A stretch of 64,000 nt of DNA from an uncultured Senegalimassilia sp. (GCF_934630535.1 NZ_CAKTVU010000006.1:1-64000); one strand, 5' to 3'. Positions 15,871 through 25,455 are shown, counted from the first letter of the stretch. Notes: generated by a model from the letters alone, not told the origin. Translations and numbers: made by a program.

Positions 15871-17277
15871 TTACGCGCGCAGGAACGCCTCGTAGCCGCG
15901 CTCGGCCTCGTAGATGTCGGCTTTGCTGGTGGCTTCCCAGGGGCTGTGCATGGAGAGCACCGCCACGCCGGAGTCGATGACGTCCATGCCGTACTTCGCG
16001 GGGATGTACGCGATGGTCCCGCCGCCGCCGGCGTCGACTTTGCCCAGCTCGCAGGTTTGGAACTGCACGCCGGCGTCGTCCATGATTTTGCGGATGCGCG
16101 CCATGTACTCGGCGCGGGCGTCGTTGCTGCCCGACTTGCCGCGTGCGCCCGTGTACTTGTTGAACACTAGGCCGTGGCCCAGGTATGCGCTGTTCTTCGC
16201 TTCGAAGACGCTGGCGTAGGCAGGGTCGAAGCCTGCGGAGACGTCGGAGGAGAGCATGGCGGAAGCGGCCAGCGCGCGGCGCAGCGGCAGCATGTCTCCC
16301 TCGCCGGCAAGCTCCATGATCTCGGCGATGGTGTTCTCGAAGAACTGCGAGGCCATACCCGTGGCGCCCACGCTGCCGATCTCCTCCTTGTCCACGAGCA
16401 CGCACACGGCGGCGCGGTCGAGCTCCTCGCCGGCGACGGCAAGCTGCGCCACCAGCGAGGTGTAGGCGCACACGCTGTCGTCCTGGCCGTAGCCGAGCAC
16501 CATGCTACGGTCGAAGCCCAGGTCGCGGGCGCGACCGGCGGGCACGACCTCAAGCTCGGCGGACAGGAAGTCCTCTTCCTCGATGCCGTACTTGTCGGCA
16601 AGCAGCTTGAGGGCGAAGGCCTTCACGGGGTCCTTCTGCTCCTTGGCCTCGCCGTCCTCGTCGCGTACCACCAGGGGGCGGTTGCCGACCAGGATATCAA
16701 GCGCCTCGCCTTCCACCACTTCGTTGGCCTTTTTGCCCATCTGCTGGTTCGCCAGGTGGATGAGCAGGTCGGAGATGCAGAAGACGGGGTCGTCGGCGTC
16801 CTCGCCGATCTTCACGTCCACCACGCTGCCGTCCTTCTTGGCGATCACGCCGTGCAGCGCCAGCGGGACGGTGACCCATTGGTAGTGCTTGATGCCGCCG
16901 TAGTAATGGGTGTCCATGAAGGCAAGCTCGCTGGATTCGTACAGCGGGTTCTGCTTGACGTCCAGGCGCGGGCTGTCGATGTGCGCGCCCAGGATGTTCA
17001 TGCCATCGGTCAGCGGGCGGGCGCCCAGCTGCACCAGGATGACCGCCTTGTTTCGCATGGTCGCCCACACCTTGTCGCCGGGGACAAGTTTGCGGCCTGC
17101 GGAGATGGCGGTGTCAAGGCTTTCGTAGCCGGCGGCCTCGGCGCTGCGGATGGCGGCAGCGGAGAACTCGCGCTCGGTCTTGTTCTCGGAGATGAAGTCG
17201 ATGTAGCCGGCGGCAAGCTGCTCGAGCTCGGCCAGCTGGTCCTCATCGTAGCGTTTCCACGCGGATTCGCGTTCCAT
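15871..17277 (-). CDS. M18 family aspartyl aminopeptidase
   Basis: The 468-residue protein is a zinc aminopeptidase of family M18, which releases N-terminal Asp/Glu residues as a large cytoplasmic oligomer. Visible motifs are GAHIDSPRLDVKQNPLY (metal-binding His and Asp, about residues 95-111), VDKEEIGSVGATGM (Glu base and metal ligand, about 300) and DSGVAVLSMHSPWE near the C-terminus with the last metal His. The length is typical. The ATG at 17277 follows AAGGAG with a spacing of 8; the frame continues open upstream for 62 codons, but that part is compositionally noncoding. It appears monocistronic. Confidence 0.93.
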   Translation of the reverse strand: MERESAWKRYDEDQLAELEQLAAGYIDFISENKTEREFSAAAIRSAEAAGYESLDTAISAGRKLVPGDKVWATMRNKAVILVQLGARPLTDGMNILGAHIDSPRLDVKQNPLYESSELAFMDTHYYGGIKHYQWVTVPLALHGVIAKKDGSVVDVKIGEDADDPVFCISDLLIHLANQQMGKKANEVVEGEALDILVGNRPLVVRDEDGEAKEQKDPVKAFALKLLADKYGIEEEDFLSAELEVVPAGRARDLGFDRSMVLGYGQDDSVCAYTSLVAQLAVAGEELDRAAVCVLVDKEEIGSVGATGMASQFFENTIAEIMELAGEGDMLPLRRALAASAMLSSDVSAGFDPAYASVFEAKNSAYLGHGLVFNKYTGARGKSGSNDARAEYMARIRKIMDDAGVQFQTCELGKVDAGGGGTIAYIPAKYGMDVIDSGVAVLSMHSPWEATSKADIYEAERGYEAFLRA

Positions 17278-17499
17278 ATACGCTCCTTGCATTCGGGGAT
17301 CGTTGCTCGCAGACGATAGTACGCCAACAGGGGCGGGCACGCTAGGCGGGGAGGGGGTGCAACGGGGAAAGCCGACAACTGCGACGGCCGCGTTCGCGGT
17401 TCGCGGAGGCGGCCGGCGGGAAAGAGCCCCAGGAGTTGGGTCGCCGCCGTATGCCGAAAGCAAAGGGTTCCACTCTTCTTGCGAGTCGCTGCGAGGATG

Positions 17500-18543
17500 C
17501 TATGAAATGAGAGAGATCCAGTCGATGGAGCTGTCAGCCGGGTATTGCTGCTCGATGGTTTGATTCTCGGTCTGGAATTGCTCGGCGGTGATAGCTGTCT
17601 TGTTACCCTGCGCATCAATCTTCACGTAGGTTCCGCTCTCCATGCCGAGCTTCTCGACTACGTTGAGGTTGTCGGTGCGACCCTTGAAACCGTTCGTGTA
17701 GTCCGTCCAGGCGTCGCCGACGCCGGTTGGGTAGGCGCTCAGCGTGCTCACGGTGATCATCCAGTCTTGGAAGCCGCCGCTTCCGCGTTCGTAAAGATAG
17801 TCGCCGGCGCAAACGCGCATAATCGAACGTTCCCATGAATAAGCGACGCGAACAGGGGCGTTGTTGACATAGGACCAGATGTCGAACGCCTGCGTGTCGG
17901 ACTGCGCATTTTTGCAGCCGATGATCAGCTCGGGGACGTTATCGCCATTCAGATCGGAAAAGGCGTAGCAAACGTTCGAGAAGCCGTTGTCCGCCCAATC
18001 CATAAGATAATTGGGAAGGGCCATCGAATTCACGTAAGGGTGTCTAGAGGCCAGGTCGTCCTTGCTGAGCTTGGCGGAATCGTCTGCAAGCGAGCGATAG
18101 TCGTCGACGACCGCTTGCAAGGCGGTTTGCGCCTCTGCGGCGGGATTGACGGGCGCGGGCGTGGGCTCGGGCTCCGGTGCGGTATCGGGTGCCGGCTCTT
18201 GCTCCGGCACCGCAGCAGCCGATGGCTGTTCCTGTTGCTTTATCTCCGGGGTCTCTTGTTCGGCTGACGTCTGTTCGTCTGCGGGTTTTGCCGGGCTGCT
18301 GATGGAGAGAGCGCCGAAAGCGACTCCGCCGGCGATAAGCGCAAACGCCACGGCCGAAACCGCGATCACGGCGGGCTTTCCGATGGCTTTCCGGGGCGTA
18401 TCCTCTTGGGAACAGGACGTTGCGCCGGATGCGCTTGCCGATTCTTGGCCGTCGGCTGGGGGTTGTTCGCTGGTTGCGCTTCCGCAGGTTGGGCAAAACC
18501 GTGCATTTTCGGAAAGCTTCGCTCCGCAATGCTCGCAGTACAT
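17500..18543 (-). CDS. Zinc-ribbon single-pass membrane protein with DxNxD calcium-type motif
   Basis: The 347-residue protein opens with a zinc ribbon (CEHCG at 3-7 and CPTCG at 17-21), then a low-complexity stretch, one hydrophobic helix (about 57-80), a long Pro/Glu/Ala-rich linker (about 85-135) and a folded C-terminal domain. That domain contains FSDLNGDNVPELIIGCKN, the DxNxDxxxEL pattern of dockerin/FG-GAP-like calcium loops. The predicted topology is ribbon inside and the rest outside the cell. I do not recognise a function. The ATG at 18543 follows AAGGAGG. It is 121 bp downstream of another zinc-ribbon membrane gene on the same strand and probably part of a small envelope cluster. 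Confidence 0.8.
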   Translation of the reverse strand: MYCEHCGAKLSENARFCPTCGSATSEQPPADGQESASASGATSCSQEDTPRKAIGKPAVIAVSAVAFALIAGGVAFGALSISSPAKPADEQTSAEQETPEIKQQEQPSAAAVPEQEPAPDTAPEPEPTPAPVNPAAEAQTALQAVVDDYRSLADDSAKLSKDDLASRHPYVNSMALPNYLMDWADNGFSNVCYAFSDLNGDNVPELIIGCKNAQSDTQAFDIWSYVNNAPVRVAYSWERSIMRVCAGDYLYERGSGGFQDWMITVSTLSAYPTGVGDAWTDYTNGFKGRTDNLNVVEKLGMESGTYVKIDAQGNKTAITAEQFQTENQTIEQQYPADSSIDWISLIS

Positions 18544-18664
18544 CGATGCCTCCTTCGCGGCTGCAGTTATGCCTGCAACCGATACCTGATGCTAAAGACT
18601 ACGGCAATCCGTTCAGAGCGGTTGCCTTGCTTGTGGATCGAGTCAATTTGTGATGGCTTATTAG

Positions 18665-19336
18665 CTACGGCCGGGGGTGTCCGCATTTGGGGCAAAACGA
18701 TCCGGCGTTGCCCGTCTTTCCGCACGGGCAGTCCCATGTGCTCGCCGCGACGGGGCTGATGGGCACCGTCGGCTGTGCGGGCTGGGAGGGTTGGGCAACC
18801 GTCTGCTCGGCCTTGCTCGTCGGGGTATCGCTGGAATGGCGCTTTGCAGCGAATATCCCGCTCAGATCGATTGAATCATTGAATGCCGAATCGGTCGATC
18901 CGAGCATTTTGTTGCGGATGTCGTGCAAATCGACCGCGCCGCGGATGAACATCATGCTCCATTCGAAAAGCAGGCGGTTGACAACCTCGAGAATCACGAA
19001 TGCGAAGACGGCCGCGACAAGACCTTCGAAGAAGGCTCCCACTGCCATGATTCCTGATTCCGATGTAATAGACGTAGATGCGGCGGACATAAAGGGGAAG
19101 ATCAGACAAAATGCCGCTATACAGGTTGTTGAGAGCGCGTACAGGAACTTCGTGATGCTCTCGATGAACAAGTGGTCGAAGCCAAAGAACTTGGTGAGCG
19201 GCTTTGTCTTGTCCGCTTTCTTGCTTGCGAACTTGATGAACAGCACGATCGCCGCCGCAATGGCCGCAATCCCCAAAACGGGTGCGATGATGCCGATGGC
19301 TGCAGTCATTCCGAGAAACCCAATTGAACCATGCAT
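18665..19336 (-). CDS. Multispanning membrane protein with DUF4282-like region and C-terminal zinc ribbon
   Basis: The 223-residue protein has hydrophobic segments at about 8-38, 62-82 and 93-117. The part around FFEGLVAAVFAFVILEVVNRLLFE resembles small DUF4282-type membrane proteins; this likeness is tentative. The tail is polar and Pro/Gln-rich and ends in a zinc ribbon, CPCGKTG...CPKCGH. So the ribbon is C-terminal here, while both neighbours carry it at the N-terminus. The ATG at 19336 has AAGGAGGG ahead. The gene is divergent from the zinc-ribbon gene starting at 19593 across 256 bp. No function is assigned. Confidence 0.78.
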   Translation of the reverse strand: MHGSIGFLGMTAAIGIIAPVLGIAAIAAAIVLFIKFASKKADKTKPLTKFFGFDHLFIESITKFLYALSTTCIAAFCLIFPFMSAASTSITSESGIMAVGAFFEGLVAAVFAFVILEVVNRLLFEWSMMFIRGAVDLHDIRNKMLGSTDSAFNDSIDLSGIFAAKRHSSDTPTSKAEQTVAQPSQPAQPTVPISPVAASTWDCPCGKTGNAGSFCPKCGHPRP

Positions 19337-19592
19337 AACGTTCCCTCCTTTTCGAACCCCTAAAGCGGCCCTTCCTGCCGCAATGAAGATAGTATACCGG
19401 TAACGGCGCCCGCTGGCATTCGTCGCAATCGCCTTGGCGGGAATCGTCCCGGAGGGCGAGTCGCGGAACCGGGCGGAGGGACGCCGGACGCTGATTCGCC
19501 TGTTTTCTTTGCTTGTTGTTCGGCTACTATGGAGCCATCATGCTTCTGTTGTAGCGGATGCTGTTTGGTGGTTAGCGGTAGGGGGGTGCGCT

Positions 19593-20795
19593 ATGTTCTG
19601 CGCGAATTGCGGAAAGCCGATTGGAGACGATGCCAGGTTCTGCGAGTTTTGCGGGGCCCCGGTTCTTGATGAAGAGCCTGCGTCGTATGCTGGCGACGCC
19701 TTGGGTCGGCAAGCGGGGGATACCGTCTCAGCGCAGGCGTCGCCGTTGCAAGATGTTGGGGACAATCAGGGGTTTCGCCCGGCGGTGGCGCAAGGGACCG
19801 CCTCCCGGAGCAAGGGCATCTCCCCGCAGGTTGCGACCGTTGCGGCGGTATGTGCGGTTCTTGTCATCGCGGTAGCCGTGTTCGCTGTGCCTCGCATCGT
19901 CGGAGCGGTTGATGGCTCGTCTAGCGAGGCGGTAAGTCGGCAGCAGACCGACCAACAGGCCCAACAGCAATCCGACGGGGCGCAGGGATCCGCCACGGAA
20001 AACACCGTCTCCCAGCAAGTGCAGGTGAAAAGCGGCATCTCCGAGTATTCGTGGGCTGACCTTTCGAATATCGCTGCGGAAATAGAGCGCACGGCGAAAA
20101 ATCGCGACGATGCCGTGAAGGTGGCGGCAAGCTACAACCTTGTGAAGCCGGACGGCTCGTTTACCGGCGAAGAGAAGACGCTGCAGACATCTATGGGAAA
20201 CGTCGACGTGTTCATCGTCGACGTGTTCAAAGACAAGGGATCGAGCGGGCGAAACGCGGCGTTCACGTTCATGACCTCGGATATTTTCGCCGAGCATCCT
20301 ATGAACCCCACGGCTTCGAACTCCGGTGGTTGGAAGTCCTCGGGTATGCGTGCTTGGCTGAACGGGGACGTGCTGCAGTCGTTCCCCGATGAAATGCGCT
20401 CTAACGTGATGCCGGTGAGCAAGCTGTCGAACAACGCCGGTAAGACCACCTCGTCTGCAAGCGTCACCGAAACGCAGGATAGCGTATGGCTGTTCTCCTG
20501 GATGGAATGCCTTGGCCCCATTGCGTGGAACAAAGGATCTGACCAAAGCTATATCGATACGGTGGACAATAAAGAGGGCTCGCAATACGCTTGGTTCAAG
20601 CAGCAAGGCGTTGCCGGCGAGCAGGGCCACGCTTCGCTTGATCGCAGTATCGCCGGATCGAGCAATCCCGGCGTTTGGTGGATGCGCTCGTCGGCTCCCA
20701 ATGTCGCAACGTCGTTCGGAGATATGGGGCCGGAAGTTGACAACGGCGGCTATGCCTCCACCGCGGAGGGCGTCGTGTTCGGATTCTGTTTGTGA
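19593..20795 (+). CDS. Zinc-ribbon membrane protein with extracellular DUF6273 domain
   Basis: The 400-residue protein begins with a zinc ribbon (CANCG at 3-7, CEFCG at 17-21), followed by a disordered stretch, one membrane helix (about 82-104), a Gln/Ser-rich linker and a C-terminal domain matching DUF6273: GWKSSGMRAWLNGDVLQSFP, SVWLFSWMECLGP and GVWWMRSSAPN. DUF6273 domains are lectin-like and usually outside the cell, so a surface-binding role is plausible but unproven. The ATG at 19593 follows GGGGGG; an upstream frame extension has no start signal. The stop codon overlaps the start of the next gene (TGATG), so it is coupled to the serine hydrolase lipoprotein. Confidence 0.82.
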   Translation: MFCANCGKPIGDDARFCEFCGAPVLDEEPASYAGDALGRQAGDTVSAQASPLQDVGDNQGFRPAVAQGTASRSKGISPQVATVAAVCAVLVIAVAVFAVPRIVGAVDGSSSEAVSRQQTDQQAQQQSDGAQGSATENTVSQQVQVKSGISEYSWADLSNIAAEIERTAKNRDDAVKVAASYNLVKPDGSFTGEEKTLQTSMGNVDVFIVDVFKDKGSSGRNAAFTFMTSDIFAEHPMNPTASNSGGWKSSGMRAWLNGDVLQSFPDEMRSNVMPVSKLSNNAGKTTSSASVTETQDSVWLFSWMECLGPIAWNKGSDQSYIDTVDNKEGSQYAWFKQQGVAGEQGHASLDRSIAGSSNPGVWWMRSSAPNVATSFGDMGPEVDNGGYASTAEGVVFGFCL

Positions 20796-21748
20796 TGGGC
20801 GCGGCAGTGCGGGCCGCTGGCGTTTTGCTGGCGGCAACGACGGTGCTGTTTGCATCGTGTTTGCTTGCTGGATGCGATTCTGGCCAGGAGAAACGGGGAG
20901 AGGTGACCGGCATCTCCGATGTTGAGGCGCTTGTCGACTGCGTCGATGATGCTCGGGCTAGCGAAGCCGTGGCGCCTGCTTCGGCGCCCGAGGGCTTGCG
21001 GGATGCGTTGGAGCAGGCTACGGAGGCTCATACGGGGACTTATGCCGTTGCATGCGCATCGGCTGATGGATCTTGGTCGGTCAACGTGAACGGTGACGAG
21101 CCCTTCGTTTCTGCCAGCATCATTAAGCTGGCGATATTGGGGACTTTGCTCGACCAAGCGCAATCCGGGGTGCTATCGCTTGATGATTCGGTAACCGTGG
21201 GCCCGTCGGATGTAGTGGGAGGTACGGGCGTTATCCAGGCATCGGGTGCTGGCGGGTCGTATACGTATCGCCAGCTTGCCGCTTATATGATTCAAGATAG
21301 CGACAATATTGCCACTAATCTGATTATCGATGCGGTCGGTATGCCGGCTGTGAACGAGTATACGAGGGGTATCGGCCTCACGCAGACCGCGCTCAACCGC
21401 CGTATGATGGATTTCTCTACGGATGTCGAGAACTATACGTCGGCGAATGACGTTGCGCATATGTTGCAGCTTGTCTACCAGGGGAAGCTGGTGAGCTCGG
21501 ACGCGAGCGAGTTCGCCCTTGACTTGTTGAAAGGTCAGCACGATGACGCTGGACTGCTTGAAGGGTTGCCGGCGGGCAGTGTCTTTGCCCACAAGACGGG
21601 TACGCTCGATGGCGTGTTCAATGATGGGGGCATCGTGCTCGACCAGAATCCCTATGTGTTGGTGGTGCTTTCCGGCGATGCCGAAAGGTCGCAGGCGCAG
21701 GATTGCATGGCCGATGTTGCGCAAAAGGCGGATTCTGCGATCGGCTAA
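20795..21748 (+). CDS. Penicillin-recognising serine hydrolase lipoprotein (class A beta-lactamase fold)
   Basis: The 317-residue protein starts with a lipoprotein signal, lipobox LLAGC (cysteine 27). The class A beta-lactamase motifs are S108-I-I-K111 (nucleophile), S169-D-N171 and K267-T-G269. The position of the deacylating glutamate (E166 in standard numbering) is Q197 in LTQTALNRRMMD, so a true fast beta-lactamase is unlikely; a peptidoglycan-related or scaffold role is more probable. The ATG at 20795 overlaps the upstream TGA; a GTG at 20792 would add one residue. There is no clear ribosome site, so translational coupling to the zinc-ribbon gene is expected. A strong terminator follows. 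Confidence 0.85.
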   Translation: MGAAVRAAGVLLAATTVLFASCLLAGCDSGQEKRGEVTGISDVEALVDCVDDARASEAVAPASAPEGLRDALEQATEAHTGTYAVACASADGSWSVNVNGDEPFVSASIIKLAILGTLLDQAQSGVLSLDDSVTVGPSDVVGGTGVIQASGAGGSYTYRQLAAYMIQDSDNIATNLIIDAVGMPAVNEYTRGIGLTQTALNRRMMDFSTDVENYTSANDVAHMLQLVYQGKLVSSDASEFALDLLKGQHDDAGLLEGLPAGSVFAHKTGTLDGVFNDGGIVLDQNPYVLVVLSGDAERSQAQDCMADVAQKADSAIG

Positions 21749-21773
21749 CGGGCATACTGGTTCGCTTTTCCCT

Positions 21774-21816
21774 AACAACCCGCAACGGCGGTGGCCGGCT
21801 GTTGCGGGTTGTTCTC
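21774..21816 (+). terminator. Terminator of the zinc-ribbon/serine hydrolase operon
   Basis: AACAACCCGCAAC (21774-21786) pairs with GTTGCGGGTTGTT (21801-21813), followed by CTC. The remaining sequence up to 22038 contains no convincing gene. Confidence 0.75.
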
Positions 21817-22038
21817 ATTGCGGCTGTTTTTCGGTTGCCTCCGTTGCGATTCGGTATCCCGGCAATGGCGAAGCTCTTCCGTTTACGGCGGTGGTTGCCG
21901 CTGCGGCTTTTACCGGGCGGCAGATTAGTCTCGATCTTCGAAGGTAACGGATTCCGCGCATTTCGCGAAAGCGGGGCGAACAGGGCGAGCGGCGGGGGAT
22001 AATCATAGCGATTATCTTCAAATTCGAAAGGCGGCTGC

Positions 22039-25000
22039 ATGCTGCAACTGATAAACGTGTGCAAGTCCTACACCACTGCGGATTTCACGCAAACCGCGCT
22101 CGACCATGTGTCGGTGGCCTTCCGCGACAACGAGTTCGTGGCGGTGCTCGGCCCTTCGGGCTCGGGCAAGACCACCATGCTCAACATCATCGGCGGCCTT
22201 GACCACTACGACGGCGGAAACCTGCTTATCGACGGCGTGTCCACAAGCGAATACAAAGATCGCGATTGGGACGCGTATCGCAACAACCGCATCGGCTTCG
22301 TGTTCCAGGCCTATAACCTTATCCCGCACCAGATCATCCTGGAAAACGTCGAGCTGGCCCTCACGCTTTCCGGCGTGTCCCGCGCCGAGCGTCGCCAGCG
22401 CGCCGTCGAGGCGCTCGGTCGCGTGGGGCTTGCCGAGCACGTGAACAAAAAGCCCAGCCAGCTTTCCGGTGGCCAGATGCAGCGCGTCGCCATCGCCCGT
22501 GCGCTCATCAACGACCCCGAGATCTTGCTGGCCGACGAGCCCACGGGCGCGCTCGATTCCAAAACCAGCGTGCAGATCATGGACCTGCTCACCGAGATCG
22601 CCGACGACCGTCTGGTCATTATGGTCACGCATAACCCCGAGCTGGCGCAGCGCTACGCTACGCGCATCGTCACCTTGGCCGACGGCGTCATCCGCGACGA
22701 CACCCGTCCGTTCGACCCGGCGGCTGAGAGCGCCCCGCTCCGCGCCGCCAAGCAGGCCCGCCGCACCAGCATGTCGTTTCTCACGGCGCTTTCCCTGTCG
22801 TTTAAGAACCTGCTCACGAAGAAGGGCCGTACGCTTATGACGGCGTTCGCGGGAAGCATCGGCATCATCGGCATCGCCGCCATTTTGTCCCTGGCCAACG
22901 GCGTGAACAGCTACATCGCCAACGTGGAGGAGGAGACGCTTTCCGAGTACCCGCTGCAAATCCAGGACCAGGGGTTCGACATGACCAGCATGATGGGGCT
23001 GGGAAGCGGCGCGGAAGGTTCGTCGGTCGAGAAATCCCAGGACGATGCGTCCGATGGTGATTCCGATAAGCCCGTGCACGAGTCGAAGATGATCGCGAGC
23101 ACGTTCGATAGCATCGGCAGCAACGACCTGGCGTCGCTGAAGGAGTTCTTCGATTCAGGCGAATCGGGCGTGGAGCCGTATGTGAGCTCCATCGAATATG
23201 GCTACAACGTCACGCCGCAGATCTTCGGCTCCGACACGTCGGGCGGCGTGCATCAGGTGAACCCGGACAAGTCGTTCAGCAGTATCGGCTTGGGTTCGTC
23301 CACGGCCTCAAACGGCATCATGTCGTCGATGATGAGCACCAACATCTTCTACAAGCTGCCCGACAACATGGGCATGGTCGAGGGTCAGTACGACGTTATG
23401 GCAGGTCATTGGCCTGAAAACTACGACGAGGTCGTGCTGGTGCTCACGCCGGGCGGCAGCGTGAGCGATTTCATGCTCTACTCCATGGGCCTGCGCGATC
23501 ACGCCGAGCTCGAGAGCATGGTGCGCGCCTTCGCGAACGAGGAGGCCGTCAACGCGCCGAGCGACAGCCTGTCGTTTTCCTACGATGACCTGATGGGCGT
23601 CCGCTTCAAGCTGGTGAACGCCGCGGACTTCTACCGGCGCGACGACGAATACGGCGTGTGGAAGGACAAGTCCGGCGACGATGCCTATATGAGGAACCTG
23701 GTGGACAACGGGGAGACGTTGAAGATCGCGGGTGTCGTGAAGCCGAAGGAGGGCGCGAAGATCACCTCCCTGCAAACGGGGCTGTACTATCCCTCCAGCT
23801 TGGTGAACCACCTGATCGACCAGGCGGGCAAGATCCAGATCGTGCAGGACCAGAAGGCGAACCCGGCAACGAACGTGATCACGGGCAAGTCGTTCGCCGA
23901 TGAGGAAAGCGACCAGAAAAGCGGCAACGGCTTCGATATGTCCAGCCTGTTCACCATCGACGGGCAGAAGCTGCAGAGCGCCTTCACGTTCGATCAAAGC
24001 GCGCTGACCGCGGGGTTGCAGGGCGCCGATCTGGGCGCCAGCATGGATTTGTCGGGCATAAACCTGGACCTTTCCAGCTTGCCCGCCTTCGACGCGTCCT
24101 CCATCAGCATCGATCCGAGCGCCATCGACGTCAGCAAGCTGAGCCTTGATTTCAGCGGATTGGACATCAGCTTCGACGGCGTGCAGCCCACCATCAAAAC
24201 CGATGTGCTCACCGCTGGCGTCATGGGCGTCGTGCAGGGATACCCTGCGTGGTTGGCGGCGCATCCGGAATATGCGGGAAGCGTCGATACGGCCGTGGCG
24301 GCGTATCTGGCCGACCCCGCCACACAGGCGGCGATGCAGCAGGTCATCGCCGACTCCATCGACTTCAGCGGCATGTCAAGCCAGATCGAGCAGCAGCTGC
24401 GCGACCAGCTTTCGCAGCAGATCGGCCAGCAGCTCCAGCAACAGCTGCTTCCGGCGCTGACCCAGGTCATCTCCTCGCAGCTGCAAACGCAGCTCGGCGC
24501 TGCCATGCAAACCTATATGCAAAGCGCCATGGCGCAGGTGATGACCCAGTTCGCAAGCGCGATGCAGCAGCAGGTGTCCGCCGCGATGAACTCGTATATG
24601 ACCAGGCTCGCCGACAACATGTCCAGCGCCATGGGCATCGACCAGTCCGCGTTTGCCGACGCCTTCCAGATGAACATGGACGAGAACGAGCTTGCCGAGC
24701 TTATGGCAAGCCTCATGTCCACGGAGCAGTCCAGCTACGACAACAACATGAAGAAGCTCGGCTGGGCCGATTATGCCAAGCCCGCTAGCATCGACATCTA
24801 CCCGAAGGATTTCCCCAGCAAGCAAAGCGTCATCGACATCCTCGACGCCTATAACGATCGCATGGAGGCGAACGGCGAAGAGGGGAAGGTGGTCAGCTAC
24901 ACCGATATCGTGGGCGCGCTGATGAGCTCGGTCACCACCATCGTGAACATGATCAGCTACGTGCTGGTGGCGTTCGTCGCCATCTCGTTGGTGGTCAGCT

Positions 25001-25353
25001 CCATCATGATCGGGGTGATCACCTATATCAGCGTGCTCGAGCGCAAGAAGGAGATCGGCATCCTGCGCTCCATCGGCGCCAGCAAAGGCGATATCAGCCG
25101 CGTGTTCAACGCCGAGACCGTTATCGTGGGCTTCACGGCGGGCGTCATCGGCATCGGGTTGACCGCGCTTGCCTGCATTCCCGCCAACGCCATCGTGTAC
25201 TCGCTGTTCGATGTCCGCAGCGTGGCCATCCTGCCCTGGCAGGCGGCGGTGGTGCTCGTGGGCATCAGCGTGCTCCTTACGTTCCTGGCGGGCCTTATCC
25301 CCTCAAGCGCCGCCAGCAGAAAGGACCCGGTCGAGGCCCTGCGGTCGGAATAA
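22039..25353 (+). CDS. MacB-like ABC transporter, ATPase-permease fusion with very large extracellular domain
   Basis: The 1104-residue protein starts with a full ATPase (1-230): Walker A GPSGSGKTTM, signature LSGGQMQRVAIARA, Walker B ILLADEPTGALD and the switch histidine in MVTHNPE. A first membrane helix follows (about 270-295), then an extracellular part of about 660 residues and three C-terminal helices of FtsX type (about 970-1090, ending SAASRKDPVEALRSE). Type VII ABC systems of this kind drive mechanical work on exported substrates or envelope enzymes rather than transport through the helices. The extracellular part includes a Gln/Met/Ala-rich helical stretch (about 770-875). The ATG at 22039 follows GAAAGG. 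It is monocistronic with a terminator after it. Confidence 0.93.
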   Translation: MLQLINVCKSYTTADFTQTALDHVSVAFRDNEFVAVLGPSGSGKTTMLNIIGGLDHYDGGNLLIDGVSTSEYKDRDWDAYRNNRIGFVFQAYNLIPHQIILENVELALTLSGVSRAERRQRAVEALGRVGLAEHVNKKPSQLSGGQMQRVAIARALINDPEILLADEPTGALDSKTSVQIMDLLTEIADDRLVIMVTHNPELAQRYATRIVTLADGVIRDDTRPFDPAAESAPLRAAKQARRTSMSFLTALSLSFKNLLTKKGRTLMTAFAGSIGIIGIAAILSLANGVNSYIANVEEETLSEYPLQIQDQGFDMTSMMGLGSGAEGSSVEKSQDDASDGDSDKPVHESKMIASTFDSIGSNDLASLKEFFDSGESGVEPYVSSIEYGYNVTPQIFGSDTSGGVHQVNPDKSFSSIGLGSSTASNGIMSSMMSTNIFYKLPDNMGMVEGQYDVMAGHWPENYDEVVLVLTPGGSVSDFMLYSMGLRDHAELESMVRAFANEEAVNAPSDSLSFSYDDLMGVRFKLVNAADFYRRDDEYGVWKDKSGDDAYMRNLVDNGETLKIAGVVKPKEGAKITSLQTGLYYPSSLVNHLIDQAGKIQIVQDQKANPATNVITGKSFADEESDQKSGNGFDMSSLFTIDGQKLQSAFTFDQSALTAGLQGADLGASMDLSGINLDLSSLPAFDASSISIDPSAIDVSKLSLDFSGLDISFDGVQPTIKTDVLTAGVMGVVQGYPAWLAAHPEYAGSVDTAVAAYLADPATQAAMQQVIADSIDFSGMSSQIEQQLRDQLSQQIGQQLQQQLLPALTQVISSQLQTQLGAAMQTYMQSAMAQVMTQFASAMQQQVSAAMNSYMTRLADNMSSAMGIDQSAFADAFQMNMDENELAELMASLMSTEQSSYDNNMKKLGWADYAKPASIDIYPKDFPSKQSVIDILDAYNDRMEANGEEGKVVSYTDIVGALMSSVTTIVNMISYVLVAFVAISLVVSSIMIGVITYISVLERKKEIGILRSIGASKGDISRVFNAETVIVGFTAGVIGIGLTALACIPANAIVYSLFDVRSVAILPWQAAVVLVGISVLLTFLAGLIPSSAASRKDPVEALRSE

Positions 25354-25424
25354 GGCGGCAGCGTTCGGTAACGTTTCTGGCGGCAGGCCCCGCTTTCCGC
25401 TACACTGCAAGGGTTGATTGTGAG

Positions 25425-25455
25425 CGCCCGGCGTATCGCTACGCCGGGCGTTTTT
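25425..25455 (+). terminator. Terminator of the ABC transporter gene
   Basis: CGCCCGGCGTA (25425-25435) pairs with TACGCCGGGCG (25440-25450), followed by TTTTT. Confidence 0.85.

Noticed and set aside
20792..20794. GTG as start of the serine hydrolase gene
   Set aside because: It is possible, but the adjacent ATG at 20795 overlapping the upstream stop is the simpler coupled start; the difference is one residue.
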